Position numbers and translations under genes: made by a program. The notes below the pieces were generated by a model. It did no database searches. It was not told the DNA's origin and saw only the letters and a list, made by a program, of their open reading frames with translations. Positions 12,701 through 25,398 of a stretch of 64,000 bases of DNA are shown here, in pieces (the first letter of the stretch is position 1; every line of letters starts with the position of its first letter). The DNA comes from Batillaria attramentaria (taxonomy: Eukaryota > Mollusca > Gastropoda > Batillariidae): contig JACVVK020000225.1 in the NCBI GenBank assembly GCA_018292915.2, positions 605,001 to 669,000 of the forward strand, given 5' to 3'.

Positions 12701-15700
12701 CAGATTTTTGGCTTTGTCCCTGACCTGATCACTGACTCATGTTATCCAAGACACCAATTGTGCAATTGCTTTCTCTTTTTCTTATTTTTGTTGCATGTTT
12801 TCTAATGACACTTTGCATGGCATTGGATATTCATGTGCCAATTTTAAGCGTAACCGCATCTGCTTCCACCTGTGTTTGTCATGCATGGCTGGTTTCAGGG
12901 CCCGACAACTGGGCGAGGGGTTTGAGGCTTTAGAAGAGTAAGTATGCTTGGTTTGTGTTGTCGTGCATGTTTTTTTTAATCCTTGCTTTCTTTATTCGAA
13001 ATGAATGTACTGTTTACTGATGTATCCCTTGTAAAGTGTCCCCTCGTAGAGTTCATGATTTATGTCCTGTGCTGCATTTAAGACATCAAGGCAGGGGTGC
13101 CAAGTTTCCGGAACACTCCATATTTCCAGAATGAGAACTTTTGAGAATTAAATTCTGTCGATTTAGAACTTAAAAAAAAAAATTTTGGGGGGGGGGGGGG
13201 GGGGGGGTTGAGAACTATAGAAAATTAAAATCATTGTTCCCTGCCCCCTTTGATTGGGTTTAGCTTCAAAGTGAGTTTCTGGATTGGGAGGCCTTTCCCA
13301 CTAGTTCCCCTGCAAAGGGTACATTTATTTTGAAGAGTTAATCCTTTCTGGGATCAGTATGATAAAAATTAAAATAAAACAAGCTTTTGTAAAGTGGTGT
13401 GCATCAGCTGAGCTGTTCAGTTCAATACATGTACACTTCTCTATTTGTGACTAGAAAGAGATGTCTCATCAGCATCAAGTATATACATGTGTATAACTAT
13501 AAGGCTCACGTTTGATAAACACATTAGAGCTCAGTCATTTAATGATCTGTCTTGTTGTGTAACCAAATAGGGTGTCTGACTTCAACTTTGATGAAAATGA
13601 GGATGAGATTGTAACAGGGGCATTGTAAGTTTGTTCCAAAATAATTTGACTGTGATTTTCGGGAGACGGATGGGATGGTAATGGCTGCTGTTTCCTTTGC
13701 ACTTTAATGTACAGCTAGAATATGGATAATGAAATTATGAGATTGGCGGACTTGGGCCTATGCAGATGGAAAAGCTTTCCTGCCACTCAGACTTGAAGAG
13801 TGGAGGTTCATGTATAGTTTTCACTCATTGCTGCCAGATGAGTTTAAGAGTTAAAGTCAGCTTTGCATCATGGTGGCACGTTTGCTTTGATATTTTTTTA
13901 ATAGATCAGCTTGGCTAACTGCAGTTTTAAATCGGGTGCCTAATGCGTATGATTACATCTACTATGGCTTTTCATCCACAAGAAATGTTAGTTTGGTTTC
14001 CTACTTTGGTGCTTCAAAGCTAGCCATTGTATACTATTTTCTGGTACGTGTATTTACGTGTTGAACAAAGATGTTCCCAAGTGTACTGTGAAATGGTTGT
14101 CAGTGATTTCCATTGTCTGCAGCGACTTGCTTTTTAACATGGAGACAACTGGTGGCAGTAGAAGTCCAGATTTATTTCGGTAACTGTGGAGTGTGACTTT
14201 GGAAAGAAATTAACCCTGAGACCGTAGACGTGGGTTTTCCTCTGGTGGTGTGCTGCATGAAATATTTGACGGACTTGTGCAGTGGAAACTACGTTTGTTG
14301 GTTTTGCAGAATGACGCTGTTTGGTGCACATACATGTTTGAATGCAGCGTAGTTTGAACTGAGTGTGGCAGTTTCTAAATGAAGTGAACTTTGGATAGAA
14401 GCGTGCAATGAATTAACACATACACAGTTTGAGTTAATTATCTGCCCGCACTGTGTGTGCATTTTGAAAAAATTTGCAACTTTTACACTGAATTATTTGT
14501 ATCGGTAAGTTCAGTTTGCCCACTTGACAAAGACAGGTGAAAGATTTTACATGTATGCTGTTATATTTATGTAATTTGAATAAGTGTGAAATCAACGAGA
14601 AAACATAGATACAAAGTCATTCAAGAAATAGTCTGCTCTATGCACTGGTATGATTTGCCATTATTTGTTGAATATGCAGTATGCACAAGATCAAAAATGC
14701 AGGTGTTGTTGTGAAGTGCAGGTTTGCAGAGATCACGGTGGAAAAGCTTCATTACCATGTTTTGTATGTAGTTTCAAAATATTCTGCAAGCCATTGTGAA
14801 CTTTGTGGCAGCTGACTTACACTACACACCATTTACATACTGAGCTCTATGCATCATATCCTGCTTTGTTGCCTCCCCCCACTCCCAAATTCACCCCCAC
14901 ACCCACCCCCTCAGGTTAATGATATACAGTTTATTAGGCTTTTACCTACATCATTTTTTTCTAAATAAAGTATAAAATTTCACTGATGACATACTGTGAG
15001 AGAAATGTTCCAAGTATTTTTTTATTTTTTGTGTGTCACTAGGTATGCTTACCTAATTGTTCTTTGGTTTGACAAAGTCGTTTTTGTGTTCCACCGATTT
15101 CCATCCACTCCTCTGACGAATTCTTGAATTTCTTGCAGCGAGAGACTTCGCCCTAGCAGCCCAGCGAAGAGCGACGGTGGAGATTCAGACAATGGTGGGT
15201 TCTGGTCTGCATGCTGAACTTCCCGGATGTTGATAAAGTGAAACCTTTTAGTGCTACTGCTGATACCAACAGTTCTAGTAGAATATCAGTGTGCCTTTGC
15301 TGAGCTGATTTCTAATTTCATACGTTTAGCGAGGGGTGTCAAACTGGAACGTATTTTACTTCCGTTTCCAGACATCCCTGTCATCCCCGAGCTGGAAGAC
15401 CAGCAGGAAGAGGACATGTCGAGCAGAGTAGCCGCAGCACCAAAGTGAGCATCATTTGAACTCTTTAGCTGGTTTTATTTTAGAATTTTGTATAGTTTTT
15501 TTTTCCCCCTCTTCAGACTCCCTGCCTTCCTCAGGTCCGAACAAGGTACTAGGAGTACTGGACTTTTGAAAACAAACGCTGAGATGGTTATGTCTGTTTT
15601 TGAATAGTTTGGCTCAGAAGTGGTCATTTATATGATTTCTGAAATGCATTTTGTTCATCAGAATATGGTGGAGAATCTTCACTCCTGCTAGTACAATAGT

Positions 15701-17259
15701 TTTGTGTCTGGGTCCAGTTCCGGGATCAGGAAAGGACTAAGAATACCGGCCCACGTAGTGTAGTGGTTGGCATTTCGGACCATGGGCCAGGAGACCTGGG
15801 TTCGAATCCCAGCCAAGGCAAGCAAGATTTTTCCTACCTAGGTCAGTTCCTAGCCAGAGTGGATGTGGTATGGTCCCAGTAGGGAGGCTGTTGCCACACA
15901 GCTGAGACTCGTCCACTTCATGGGTTCGACTTTGAGGGTGCTTCGCTTGTTATGACCCCTATCGTGGTGTAGATGATTGCACGCCTGGTACCACATTAGC
16001 TGTAGTTCCTGGGCATGGTTAACGCTGGGATATTTAAGACAGGAAGCTTGGAGTGTGGCCTTGTCACAATCTGCATGGACCTCCATAGCATCATAAATAC
16101 CATCATCCTCATCCACCTCATGCATAATAAAAATTGTCCCAGCTTATAAGCCTTCCTTGGATTCCACCCATGACCTGAAAAGAATACCACTGGACCTGGC
16201 GAAGAGTTCGGGCAGCAAAAGAAAAAAAGAAAAGAAAGAAAAAAGGCAAGTACTGCGAGGGTTGTCCTCAGCATGACCAATCTCTAAGATCTGTGTGCTA
16301 AAATTACAAAGTGATGTTGATCTGTTTCAGTGTTGCTGTAAATCGTGTAGCAACATACAGAGAACTGGATAACGATCTCTTGCGGCAGGCAGCCTTTCAA
16401 GTGCTGGTAAGTTCCAAAATTTGTGTCTGTGTGACAACGCTGATTTGTTCATTATTGTACCAGTTGTTTATCAGGGATTTTAGTAACCCCCCCCCCCCCC
16501 CACAGAGAGAGAGAGTGTGTGTGTGTGTGTGTGTATGTGTGTGTGTGTGCATGTGAGAGTGTACTAGCGCTATAACAAATATGGCTTTTGTTTGTTTTGT
16601 TTGTTTGTACTCTAACCATGCTGCTGTAGGCCTTTTCCGTCAAGACCTTTTGCCCTTACTCCTTATAATTTATAACACATTTGCTATTTTCAGGACAATG
16701 AAATAGACCTGAAGTTGCTTACCAAGGGACTTTCTCCAATGGAAGATCTGATTGAGGTACATGTACATATGTTGAACAGAGCGGCAATCTTGTGCTGAGT
16801 TTAAACTCCCTTATGTTTCCTTCCTCCAAAAATCGTCTCCTTCGTCAGTTAACACATTTCATACTGCCCGCGAGTATCCCATGTTTTTTACTCTCTTTTT
16901 CGGTTTAGCACTCAGCACTAAAAATCAGGCAAGATTAACAGTTTCTTAATGTCTCTTGCTGCAGCAAACATGAGTTCATGTACATGTATAATCAATTAAA
17001 GTGCAACACTCCCACTAAGCTAAATTTTAATCGATGCAGACTGAATTAATGATATTTTTTAGTGAGGCCACTGGTGCACGTCTCAAAACTTACTATGTAG
17101 GAATTGAGTTAAGTATTCTAGATTCCTGTGTGTCACAATGTGTCACAGGAGGACAGGCCTTGGGACTGGGATCGACTGTTCACAGAGGTGTCGTCTGAGC
17201 TGACCACAGAGTGGGAGAAGACGGCTGAAGAGGGAGAAACTGAACCAGCGGAGACATGA
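9794..17259 (+). CDS. IFT43: Intraflagellar transport protein 43 (IFT-A subunit)
   Basis: Ten coding exons: 9794-9832, 10245-10337, 10621-10694, 12899-12937, 13571-13624, 15139-15194, 15372-15444, 16331-16406, 16694-16756, 17149-17259. All phases agree and give 225 aa (human 208). IFT43 belongs to the IFT-A complex for retrograde ciliary transport and membrane-protein entry, and partners WDR35/IFT121. The acidic N-terminus (MDDDDLDFG) leads into a basic RQGRRAAAA stretch matching the family. The diagnostic C-terminal half is intact: [15 protein letters not shown] (119-133), [11 protein letters not shown] (about 150-160), [11 protein letters not shown] (about 171-181) and [14 protein letters not shown] (about 194-207). 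Exon 1 uses a weak GTTTGA donor. Intron 6 is only 177 bp, whereas intron 3 is 2.2 kb. The gene is convergent with SPATA17. Confidence 0.97.
12624..12722. mobile_element. 99-bp foldback element in IFT43 intron 3
   Basis: Terminal inverted repeats of about 20 bp (cagggacaaagccgaaaaat and its complement with one missing base) enclose a 58-bp core. A second inverted repeat (gaagctttcttga, 10-bp loop) lies just upstream at about 12571-12607. The CAGGG terminus suggests a miniature hAT-like element. Confidence 0.6.
13187..13207. repeat. Poly(G) run of 21 in IFT43 intron 4
   Basis: An uninterrupted G run follows an A run and TTTT. Length is uncertain. Confidence 0.9.
15748..16179 (+). mobile_element. 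tRNA-derived SINE, 432 bp, in IFT43 intron 7
   Basis: The 5' head has box A (tagtgtagtggttggc) and box B (gggttcgaatccc) at tRNA spacing, followed by an unrelated body with a second internal gggttcgac. The 9-bp sequence aagaatacc flanks both ends (15739-15747 and 16180-16188), which fixes the boundaries. The presumed acceptor-stem ends do not pair, so it is not a working tRNA gene. It is a different family from the 176-bp SINE. Confidence 0.8.
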
Positions 17260-17827
17260 TTTTGATCAGCAGTTGTTGCCTGTAATTGAAGTTTCGTCAC
17301 CTCCTCTCAGTTTTACGTTGACGTGCCACAAGTTCTGGTTGCAGTTCGTTCAGAGAGGTTGTGATTGACAGCGACTGCGCCTTGGAAGATCTGACATAAC
17401 TGAAGGGTTCTGCTTATTTTGAAATCTCTGGTAGTGCAAAGCTCGCAAAAGGAATAATGAAAGACTGCAAGTTGTTTTGTGGTTCTGACTTTATGACGCA
17501 GGAATATGTACACGAATCTGAGTTATTGGCATCTTTTCTTCTTCATGATTTCGATCTTTCTGCTGGACTGTTAGGACAGTGCGTATGCTTACTTGTGTGT
17601 GCATGTGTGAGGGTTTGGTGTATGCTTGAACAAGGGAGGGATAAGATATTTTACAGGATTGATGTGAAATTTTTGTTGCACATCATTTGGGTTTAACTGT
17701 ATCCATGGTTTTCTTGCAAAGTGTGTTTTTGTAGGGTGGGGATGTTCTGCGTATTTGCTTCTGTGGACACTGTGTGCAAGGGAATGGGTATAATGGTTAT
17801 GTAAAACTGAAGTGCATTCCGTCCTCA

Positions 17828-17843
17828 AATAAAATGAAATAAA
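17828..17843 (+). terminator. IFT43: IFT43 polyadenylation signals (two AATAAA)
   Basis: AATAAA occurs at 17828-17833 and 17838-17843, about 570 bp after the stop codon. This is a plausible 3' UTR length. Confidence 0.7.
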
Positions 17844-17891
17844 ATGAGAAATTTCATGTTCTGGTTTGCGAACACGACACCCCCACCCACC

Positions 17892-17929
<38 letters not shown>

Positions 17930-18486
17930 GTAAAGAGCTGTTTGTGCTTGGTATCAACACAAGTTTACTTGTATTTTACATACAATTTGGATGCTTCATG
18001 CGTTGGATTCATGATGGGTAGTTGCAGACATTTTCAACATTTACAGCATATACCACACAAAGACTGAGTATATATACATGTATCTCTATGCTGGAATGGA
18101 ATATTCATCTGAAGTCAGTACGAACATGCTTAGTTGAACAAAGTTCACTGCAGTGTTTTAACTACATGCACCCGTGCCATGATCACAGCACACAAATGTT
18201 TTCGTCTTTGCTAAATAAAAAACCTTCATCATTATTTCGTAAGTGATTACTGTCACACACACATACACACACACACACACATCCTTTTTCAACATTCACA
18301 CAGCACTGTACACAAAAGTGTGTACAAAACAAAACAACAAGGAAAAAAAAAAAGAAAAAGAAGGAAAAAAGAGGTGACTCCAGATCCAACGGAATTTACA
18401 AGTGAACAGCAACAAAAAAGAAAAAAAGAAGAAGAAAAGCTCACTTCCTAATACAGCCGATAAATATGTCCATGGACGGAATAAAT

Positions 18487-18492
18487 TTTAAT
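18487..18492 (-). terminator. SPATA17: Possible SPATA17 poly(A) signal variant (ATTAAA)
   Basis: No AATAAA was found on the minus strand within 400 bp of the SPATA17 stop. ATTAAA lies about 345 bp downstream of the stop. Weak evidence. Confidence 0.3.
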
Positions 18493-18836
18493 TGTCTTTT
18501 GACTGATACATATATATGCATGTCTTCTTTTTCTGGGGGTGGGGGAGGGGAAAAGATGGAATGAATTCTTGTTGGTGATGCATGTATCTTCTTTTTGTAT
18601 GGTAATACATTACTGATGATCACAGCCTTCTTTGAGGGGGGGGGGGGGGGGAGTGGAGATGTCAGAATTTTCCAGAGATGTACTGCAATACACACGCATT
18701 ATGTCCGACTCCTACTCAAGGCACTCACTCTATCCGATATTGACAACACAGCTCTATAACGCATGTAATATGTTCTTATTACTTGGAACAAGGATTTCAC
18801 AGAGGCTGGTGGAAACAGCAGAGCTAGCCGAACTGG

Positions 18837-21800
18837 TTAAACTTGTCCTTGAGAGTAGGTGTCGTTCAGTTTATCAAAGATTGGGATGGGTGGCACCAAC
18901 ATCTTGAAAGGCTGTTGAGGAAAACAAAAATACATGTATCATGCTTTTATTCTGACAATTCGCAGTGCCTTGCCATTTTAAATAATGGATCTCACGTGTG
19001 ACATTTTACATACTTGGTGGTGAAAGGAGGGCAGAGTTTAAAGCAAACACCTGAATATCTTACCTCATGAAGCAATTTCTCTACTATAAAATTACAAAAT
19101 TACAGCGGAGTGTTGCTGCATGAGGGAGGCATATTTTTTCTTTTAGGTTTACACACAATTCAGATCATTTCTGAAGACGGATAAGCAGTCAGTAACGACT
19201 GTCCTTGTGTTAATAATCCTTAATTTTTAATAAGTAAGGGAAATTTCTTTAATATGTCTCTGACATGTCTATGGGAAGCTGTTATGCGTTAAACTACAAC
19301 ACCACTTACCTTTTCAGTGATGTGCTTCTCCTGTTCTTCAAAACGGAAGAACTTGGTCCCGTAAGGCAGATGGCCGTAACCGGAGGTGGTGTGAAGCAGA
19401 GGTTCATATGGAACAGTTCTCCTTGTAAAAGGTTGAAACCTGTCCACAACAATAATGAAAAAAGACCATATAGTATGCTGACACTTGTCAACGCCTACGG
19501 CCAAATGTCCATGCTGGCCTTTCTCTCCGCTGCCCTACCTTTGATATCGCCCACGCTGGGTGGAAAAGACTGTTAAAACCTCAACCAACCACCCTCCCAC
19601 CCTTGTCAATGCAGGGTAGAAAGCAAGGGAGTGGGGGGGGGGTGAGGGGGTATAGGCTCAAATAGTGAAATAGTAAACACTAAGATATGAATAGAAGTGA
19701 TTGGCCCAAGTACAGCTGTATTGATAAAGTAAAGTTAAAGCGCTTGGAACTATTATCTATTAATAGTGACAGCGCTATACAAGTAGTATCATTAATAATA
19801 ATAATAAATCACATTTGTACTGTGCAATTCTTGGATTCAACTCATTGTGTGAATGCGCATTCACACATCACTCATGTGCACATAAAACACATCCTTAAAC
19901 AGCAGGTACTACAGTTAGATGAATCAATAGAATGCCAGTAATTATTATTATTATAAAAGTAAGGTAGAGTAAAGTGAAGAAAAGTAAAGCTTAAAGAGTT
20001 GAGTCAAGTAGAGTAAAGAGTGAGTAAAGTAATGTAACATATAGCAAAGTAAGGGAGAGTAAAATAAACTAAGAGTCAAGCAGACTTAAGGAAAGTAATG
20101 TAACATATAGCAAAGTAAGGGAGAGTAAAATAAACTAAGGGTCAAGTAGAGTTAAGGTAAGTAACGTAACATATAGCAAAGTAAGGGAGAGTAAAATAAA
20201 CTAAGAGTCAAGTAGAGTTAAGGTAAGTAAAGTAACGTAACATGCAGCAAAGTAAGGTAGAGAAAAATTACTAAAGTATCACAGAGCAAAGTAAAGTCAA
20301 GTCACTGCTTACACTGCATCGTTGAGCCGCGTGACCCATTCCTCAGCCTTCATTTCCTCACGCGCCTTCTCCAGTGAGTAGAAGTCAGTAGACACACGAA
20401 GTGATGGCTGGAATGGCTTGTATCGCTGTTTCTGCACAACCTCTGGCTCACGGAATGGACCCTGTACAGAACAGGACGCAAAAGTTTTGTTACTATTTTA
20501 TCACTCTGTTCATGATCCGTATGTAGGGTTACAGCAGAAATTAAAGTTCTGGACGTTGAAAAGGGGGACAAACAGCAGCTCTTTCTGGGGCATCTGAGTT
20601 ACAGTTCATTTCAGGCCAGGGATGATGAAGCGCGCATAATTTGCGTAAATGCGTTTACATCTAAATGGGCATATAACAATAGGAATTTCCCATTCTGTCC
20701 TATTTTTCCATTTAGATCTAAACATCTTTGTCTTCGCTAAACATACTTTGTAAATCCCATTACTGGTACATTCACAATGAACGGTTTAGTTTGCCGTTCA
20801 ATGTAGGTACGGTAAGTCTGAAATAATGCAATGGTATGGTATGGTAGACTTCTCCTCGGTGCACATATCCATCTCTGCTAAAATGCTCACGGCGCTGCAG
20901 GGCTGGAGGATGAAGCAGTGAAAGCCTGCTGCCGCTAAGCGCTACTTTATGTGCAAAGCTCCATCATGCTATTCACTCTGGCGTGTGCAACAGTATTTCT
21001 GTTTACCACGACACTGGTCACAGCCTACTCTTCTTTGAAAGATGAACGTGGGATTTTTAGCATGCACACCTTGATGTATGTGCGTGCGTGTGTACACGAA
21101 GGCGAGACAAACGAGAGTAAACGAGTCTGCATATGGATTTGACTCGATATGGTAGGAAAAATCCCACCGTATCCCTGTCCAATGGTATGTGTAATACTGC
21201 TACTGCTCAGCGCAGCTATGGGTATACGTCATTATAAATGCATTCTTCCACACGCAAAGCAAAAACTACCCCAGCGGAATGGTGTCTCAAAGGCAAATAA
21301 ACATGCAGAAAAGTAGAAACATTTTGCGCAGCAAGCTGCCAGGGAGAATTTCAACTGTTTTTGAAACCGACCTGTGGTTTCTGAGGCAATGGTGGCAGAT
21401 GAGTGGGCAGCTTTTCGTTGTAGCTGGCGCACGCAGGATCAAACTCACTCTTCGCAAGTCGTTTCTTCGGATGAGCAAGTGGCTTCACGCTGCGCAGCGT
21501 ATACTCGTGCTCCAACGGGAAGCTACGGTACAGAAAGGTCACATACATGGCAGACAGCACTTTACATGTTCTCAAAACACATGCATGGGGGGGGGGGGGG
21601 GGGTGAGGAGGGCATATTGCCCTGCATGTCCAACGTAAAAATGGTGAAAATTGGGGCCTAGGGGCCAAAAAAAAAGAAAGAAAAAAAGGCATGCCTGGAT
21701 GATACTTGATACTGATGAACTGTCCTGCTTGTTCTACTTTTGTTTTGTTTGTTCTTGCCTCGATGGCAAAAAACCAAAACCAAAACCAATACCCCCCCCC

Positions 21801-23908
21801 CCCCCCCCTAAAAAAACAAAAAAACAAAAACAACAAACAAACAACAAAAAACACACAAAAAAACACAAAAAACAAAACAAACAAAACAACGGAAACTGGC
21901 CTGGAGGCAGCGGTAAAATCTCATGCATGAAAACAACAAAAAGAATGTGTCCGTTAACTAACAGCTGTCTTCTGATGAAGCAGACGTTGATGTCACCTTG
22001 GAATATTGGCGTAACTGTATTTTCAGGATAAGAAATTGTGAATGACATGCACTACATACTTCCCTTGCACTTTTCTCAAAATTCCAAGATGATATAAATA
22101 CTTGTAAGTATACTGCTATCTTTTAAGGTTTTATCTGGCTCATTCCAATCTATCCTTTTGTTTTGGGTCTTATCACTGGTACTTGTTCTTGGTTTTTAAT
22201 TGTCTCTGCCTGTCCTTTATCATTTCTACTCAATTGTGTTGTCTGTTTTTTAGTGTTTTTTTTGTTGTTGCTCTTTTACTTTTTTTTAGTTGTTCTTACG
22301 TAGTGTACATTGAGTGAACGTGGTGTTCTATGTATTTTTGTTTTTACTTTGGTTTTAGATTGTTAGGCGCCTAGAACTTGTTCCCCGGGGATAGGCGCCC
22401 TATAAATATTATTATTATTATTATACTGGTAATGCAGAGTAAAATTGCTCAGTACAATGCGAAAAGCAGATAAAAGGAACATTGAGTATGTAGCCTGTAA
22501 CAGAAGTTCTGCTTCAGAAGCAACACTGGAAAGTGTGAATGATACAACTGTACTAATAATCATGATAAATTGTTTTCTCTTGAACAGCACAACATCATTG
22601 CATTAAAAGGGCTCAAAACGCTGAACAGCTGAATTATGACATGGTGTGGTATGGTAGACTTCTCCTCGGCGCACATATCCATCTCTTCTGAAATGCTCAT
22701 GATGCCACAGGGCCGAAGGACTAAGCGGTGAAAGCCTGCTGCCGCTAAGCGCTACTTTATGTGCAAACCTCCCCCCTGCTATTCACTCCAGAGCTTGCGA
22801 CAGTCTTTCTGTTGTCCACACCACTGGCCACAGCCTACTCTCCTTCGAAAGATGGGCATGGGATTTTTAGGAATTAACCTGATACACTGAGCTAATTACT
22901 CACGGTAGGAATGGAGAGTTGTAGATGCTCGGGATGACGTGTGTACTGAGGAGATGGTGGCTTCTGCGAGCCTCGTATTCATGCCGTGACTTCTCACGCT
23001 GCTGCTGGACCCTCTTGCGTATCACTGCCTGCTGTTCTGCAAACTCTTCCAGCTCAGATCTGATGAGCACAAAAATAAGACACAAACAAGAACTTTTACT
23101 AGTGTAATGACAACTAGACCAAAGCTTTACGCACACACACAGACACAGACACAGACACACACACACACACACACACACACAGAGGGTTTCATACTCGTCA
23201 TATTTGTAGATCATGCAAGCAGACCAGGTCCTGCTAGTATTCACTAAAATGAGATAATTAGCAAAGCTTACCTGATAATCTCATTCTTGACCTGCAGTGC
23301 CTCAAGGTAGCGTTTGCGGCTGTAGTAGTTGAAGACATATTTCCTGACATAGTAGCCGCGCCACATCTTTTGTACCTGCAAGGGTACAACAGGAATGCAC
23401 ATAAAGATCTCTTATCCAAACCTTTCACACATGATACTATGTAGCTACCCCGCCCTCCCCCCCCCCCAATTACTCCCCCCCCCCCCCATCAGCCCCCCCC
23501 CACCCCTCCACTAAAAAAAAAAAAAAAAAGATAAAGCAAAAAGAATTAAATTCAGGACACAGACACAGACAAACACAGAGACACAGACACACACACAAAC
23601 CTTGGTGGCCATACAGTTGTAGTTGTTCAACTTCATGATAAATACACTGTTCTGAAAAATGAAAAACAATGTTAACGCATTAGTAAAACAGGTCTGACTG
23701 CAGGGTTCAGGTAAAACATGATCACAAAGAGAAGACTGAAGAAAGCCTCTGTAGGGAATGATAATTTATAAAAAATATATATACTGTTAGTAAAACCTAA
23801 AGAGAACAACAAATTTTTAGATCACAGACCCTTCATCACACCCTAAAAATGAAGCAAATGTTTGACTGTTCCTACACTGTGCATCTACATCTAGTATGTG
23901 TATGCATA

Positions 23909-23975
<67 letters not shown>

Positions 23976-25326
23976 ATGTGTGTGTGTTTGTGTGCACATG
24001 CATACTACAGCAGATTTTATGTGTTGAATTGGCTGTGCTTTCATCCCCCCCCAGCTTGCACCAACCTTGACCAAAACTCTGTAGAATTTGCGGCCAAGAA
24101 ACCCTCTCCATCGTCTCTGAATGCTAACTGCACAGTCATTCAGGTGTCTATAGGAAAGGAAGAAACGCACTGTAAATTGGTTTGTACATCAGGTTAACTC
24201 TTTGACGACGGAGCGCAATTTCTGACACACGATTTCCTATAGGAAATCGTGTGTCAGAAATTGCGCTCCGTCGTCAAAGAGTTAAACCTTCTAGTGAGAG
24301 CAAAACGTTACCGAAGACTAAAAAGCAACTTCAATGCCCATGTGAACATTTTGGACTTTACAAAGTCTTCATCAGGACTGCCAAAGAATTACATGGATTA
24401 CAGTGTCACAGTGTTAAAATGTTACCGGTTGATTTTGAGAATCGCTCCTCCAAGCCATCTCCATGATCACAGAGAAAATAGACCCCAGACTGCTTTGCTG
24501 TATAAACACCTTTACAGACTGCTTTACCTTTTATTATCATAAAAGTTTTGAAATCCTGTCTGTACCAGTCAGTACTTATAATAATAATATTAACTGTGTA
24601 CTGTGCAGGTGCTTTACCCAATTTCTTGAATTGGCTCATAGCACCAACTGACCCCAACATGCACACGTGTATCATATACACTGGACAATAACACAAAACA
24701 ATAACATGATGCGAAAGGTCAGCTCAGCAATTTTAAGTTTTGAAATTTAGAATTGCATGTATTTCAAATTTTGAGCACTGAACATATCCAAAGCAGATGG
24801 GGAGGAAGCTGGAGTACCTATCAGACCCCTTGATGATTGGCCCGAATGAACAGTGCCACATAATTATGAGAGAGAGAGAAATTCTTTGGAACTCGAAGCT
24901 GACCACTCCCATGGGTGACAAAATCTTAACCACGGTACAAGACCACCGACCGCCCCTACTGTAATGCACTCCACTGTAAACACAGACAACAGGATTTTGA
25001 TAGTGACTGACAAATCTACAACAGTGAAAACGACCCCCATGAGTTTAGGTTTACATATTTTCTGAATCCCACCTTTGACAACACTTACAATCAAAGATTT
25101 CATTTAGAGTGTTAATTAGTCAATGCAAAAGTGTAAAAGAAGGCTCTGTCAATACATAGGAACTTACTTAATGTAAGCGCGAGTCCTGCTGCCTTGGAAC
25201 CATGCCTGCACAGTGACAGCTGCTATGTACTCCTTCTCACGCTGTGCCTCTGCTTCACTGAAAACCGGACGAAAATGCGTTTCTACCCTTTGGATGAGTT
25301 TCACAAAGCTTTTGTGCGCAAAGTGA

Positions 25327-25398
<72 letters not shown>

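Larger units (their letters stand above)
17260..18836. other. Convergent 3' flanks of IFT43 and SPATA17
   Basis: IFT43 3' UTR occupies the left part up to the poly(A) signals near 17828. The right part should contain the SPATA17 3' UTR. In between are a (CA)n tract at 17897-17926, a shorter one near 18255-18280, A-rich tracts and G runs. No other gene is seen. Confidence 0.6.

Noticed and set aside
13091..13260. hAT end at caggggtgccaag near 13094
   Set aside because: Only one terminus was found; no inverted partner within reach.
15748..15830. Possible tRNA gene
   Set aside because: Box A and B are present but acceptor-stem ends do not pair, and the sequence is flanked by target duplications as part of a SINE. 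The same applies to 61332, 63601 and the weak case at 5855-5940.
15845..16280. Minus-strand open frames across this stretch
   Set aside because: They lie inside a SINE in IFT43 intron 7.
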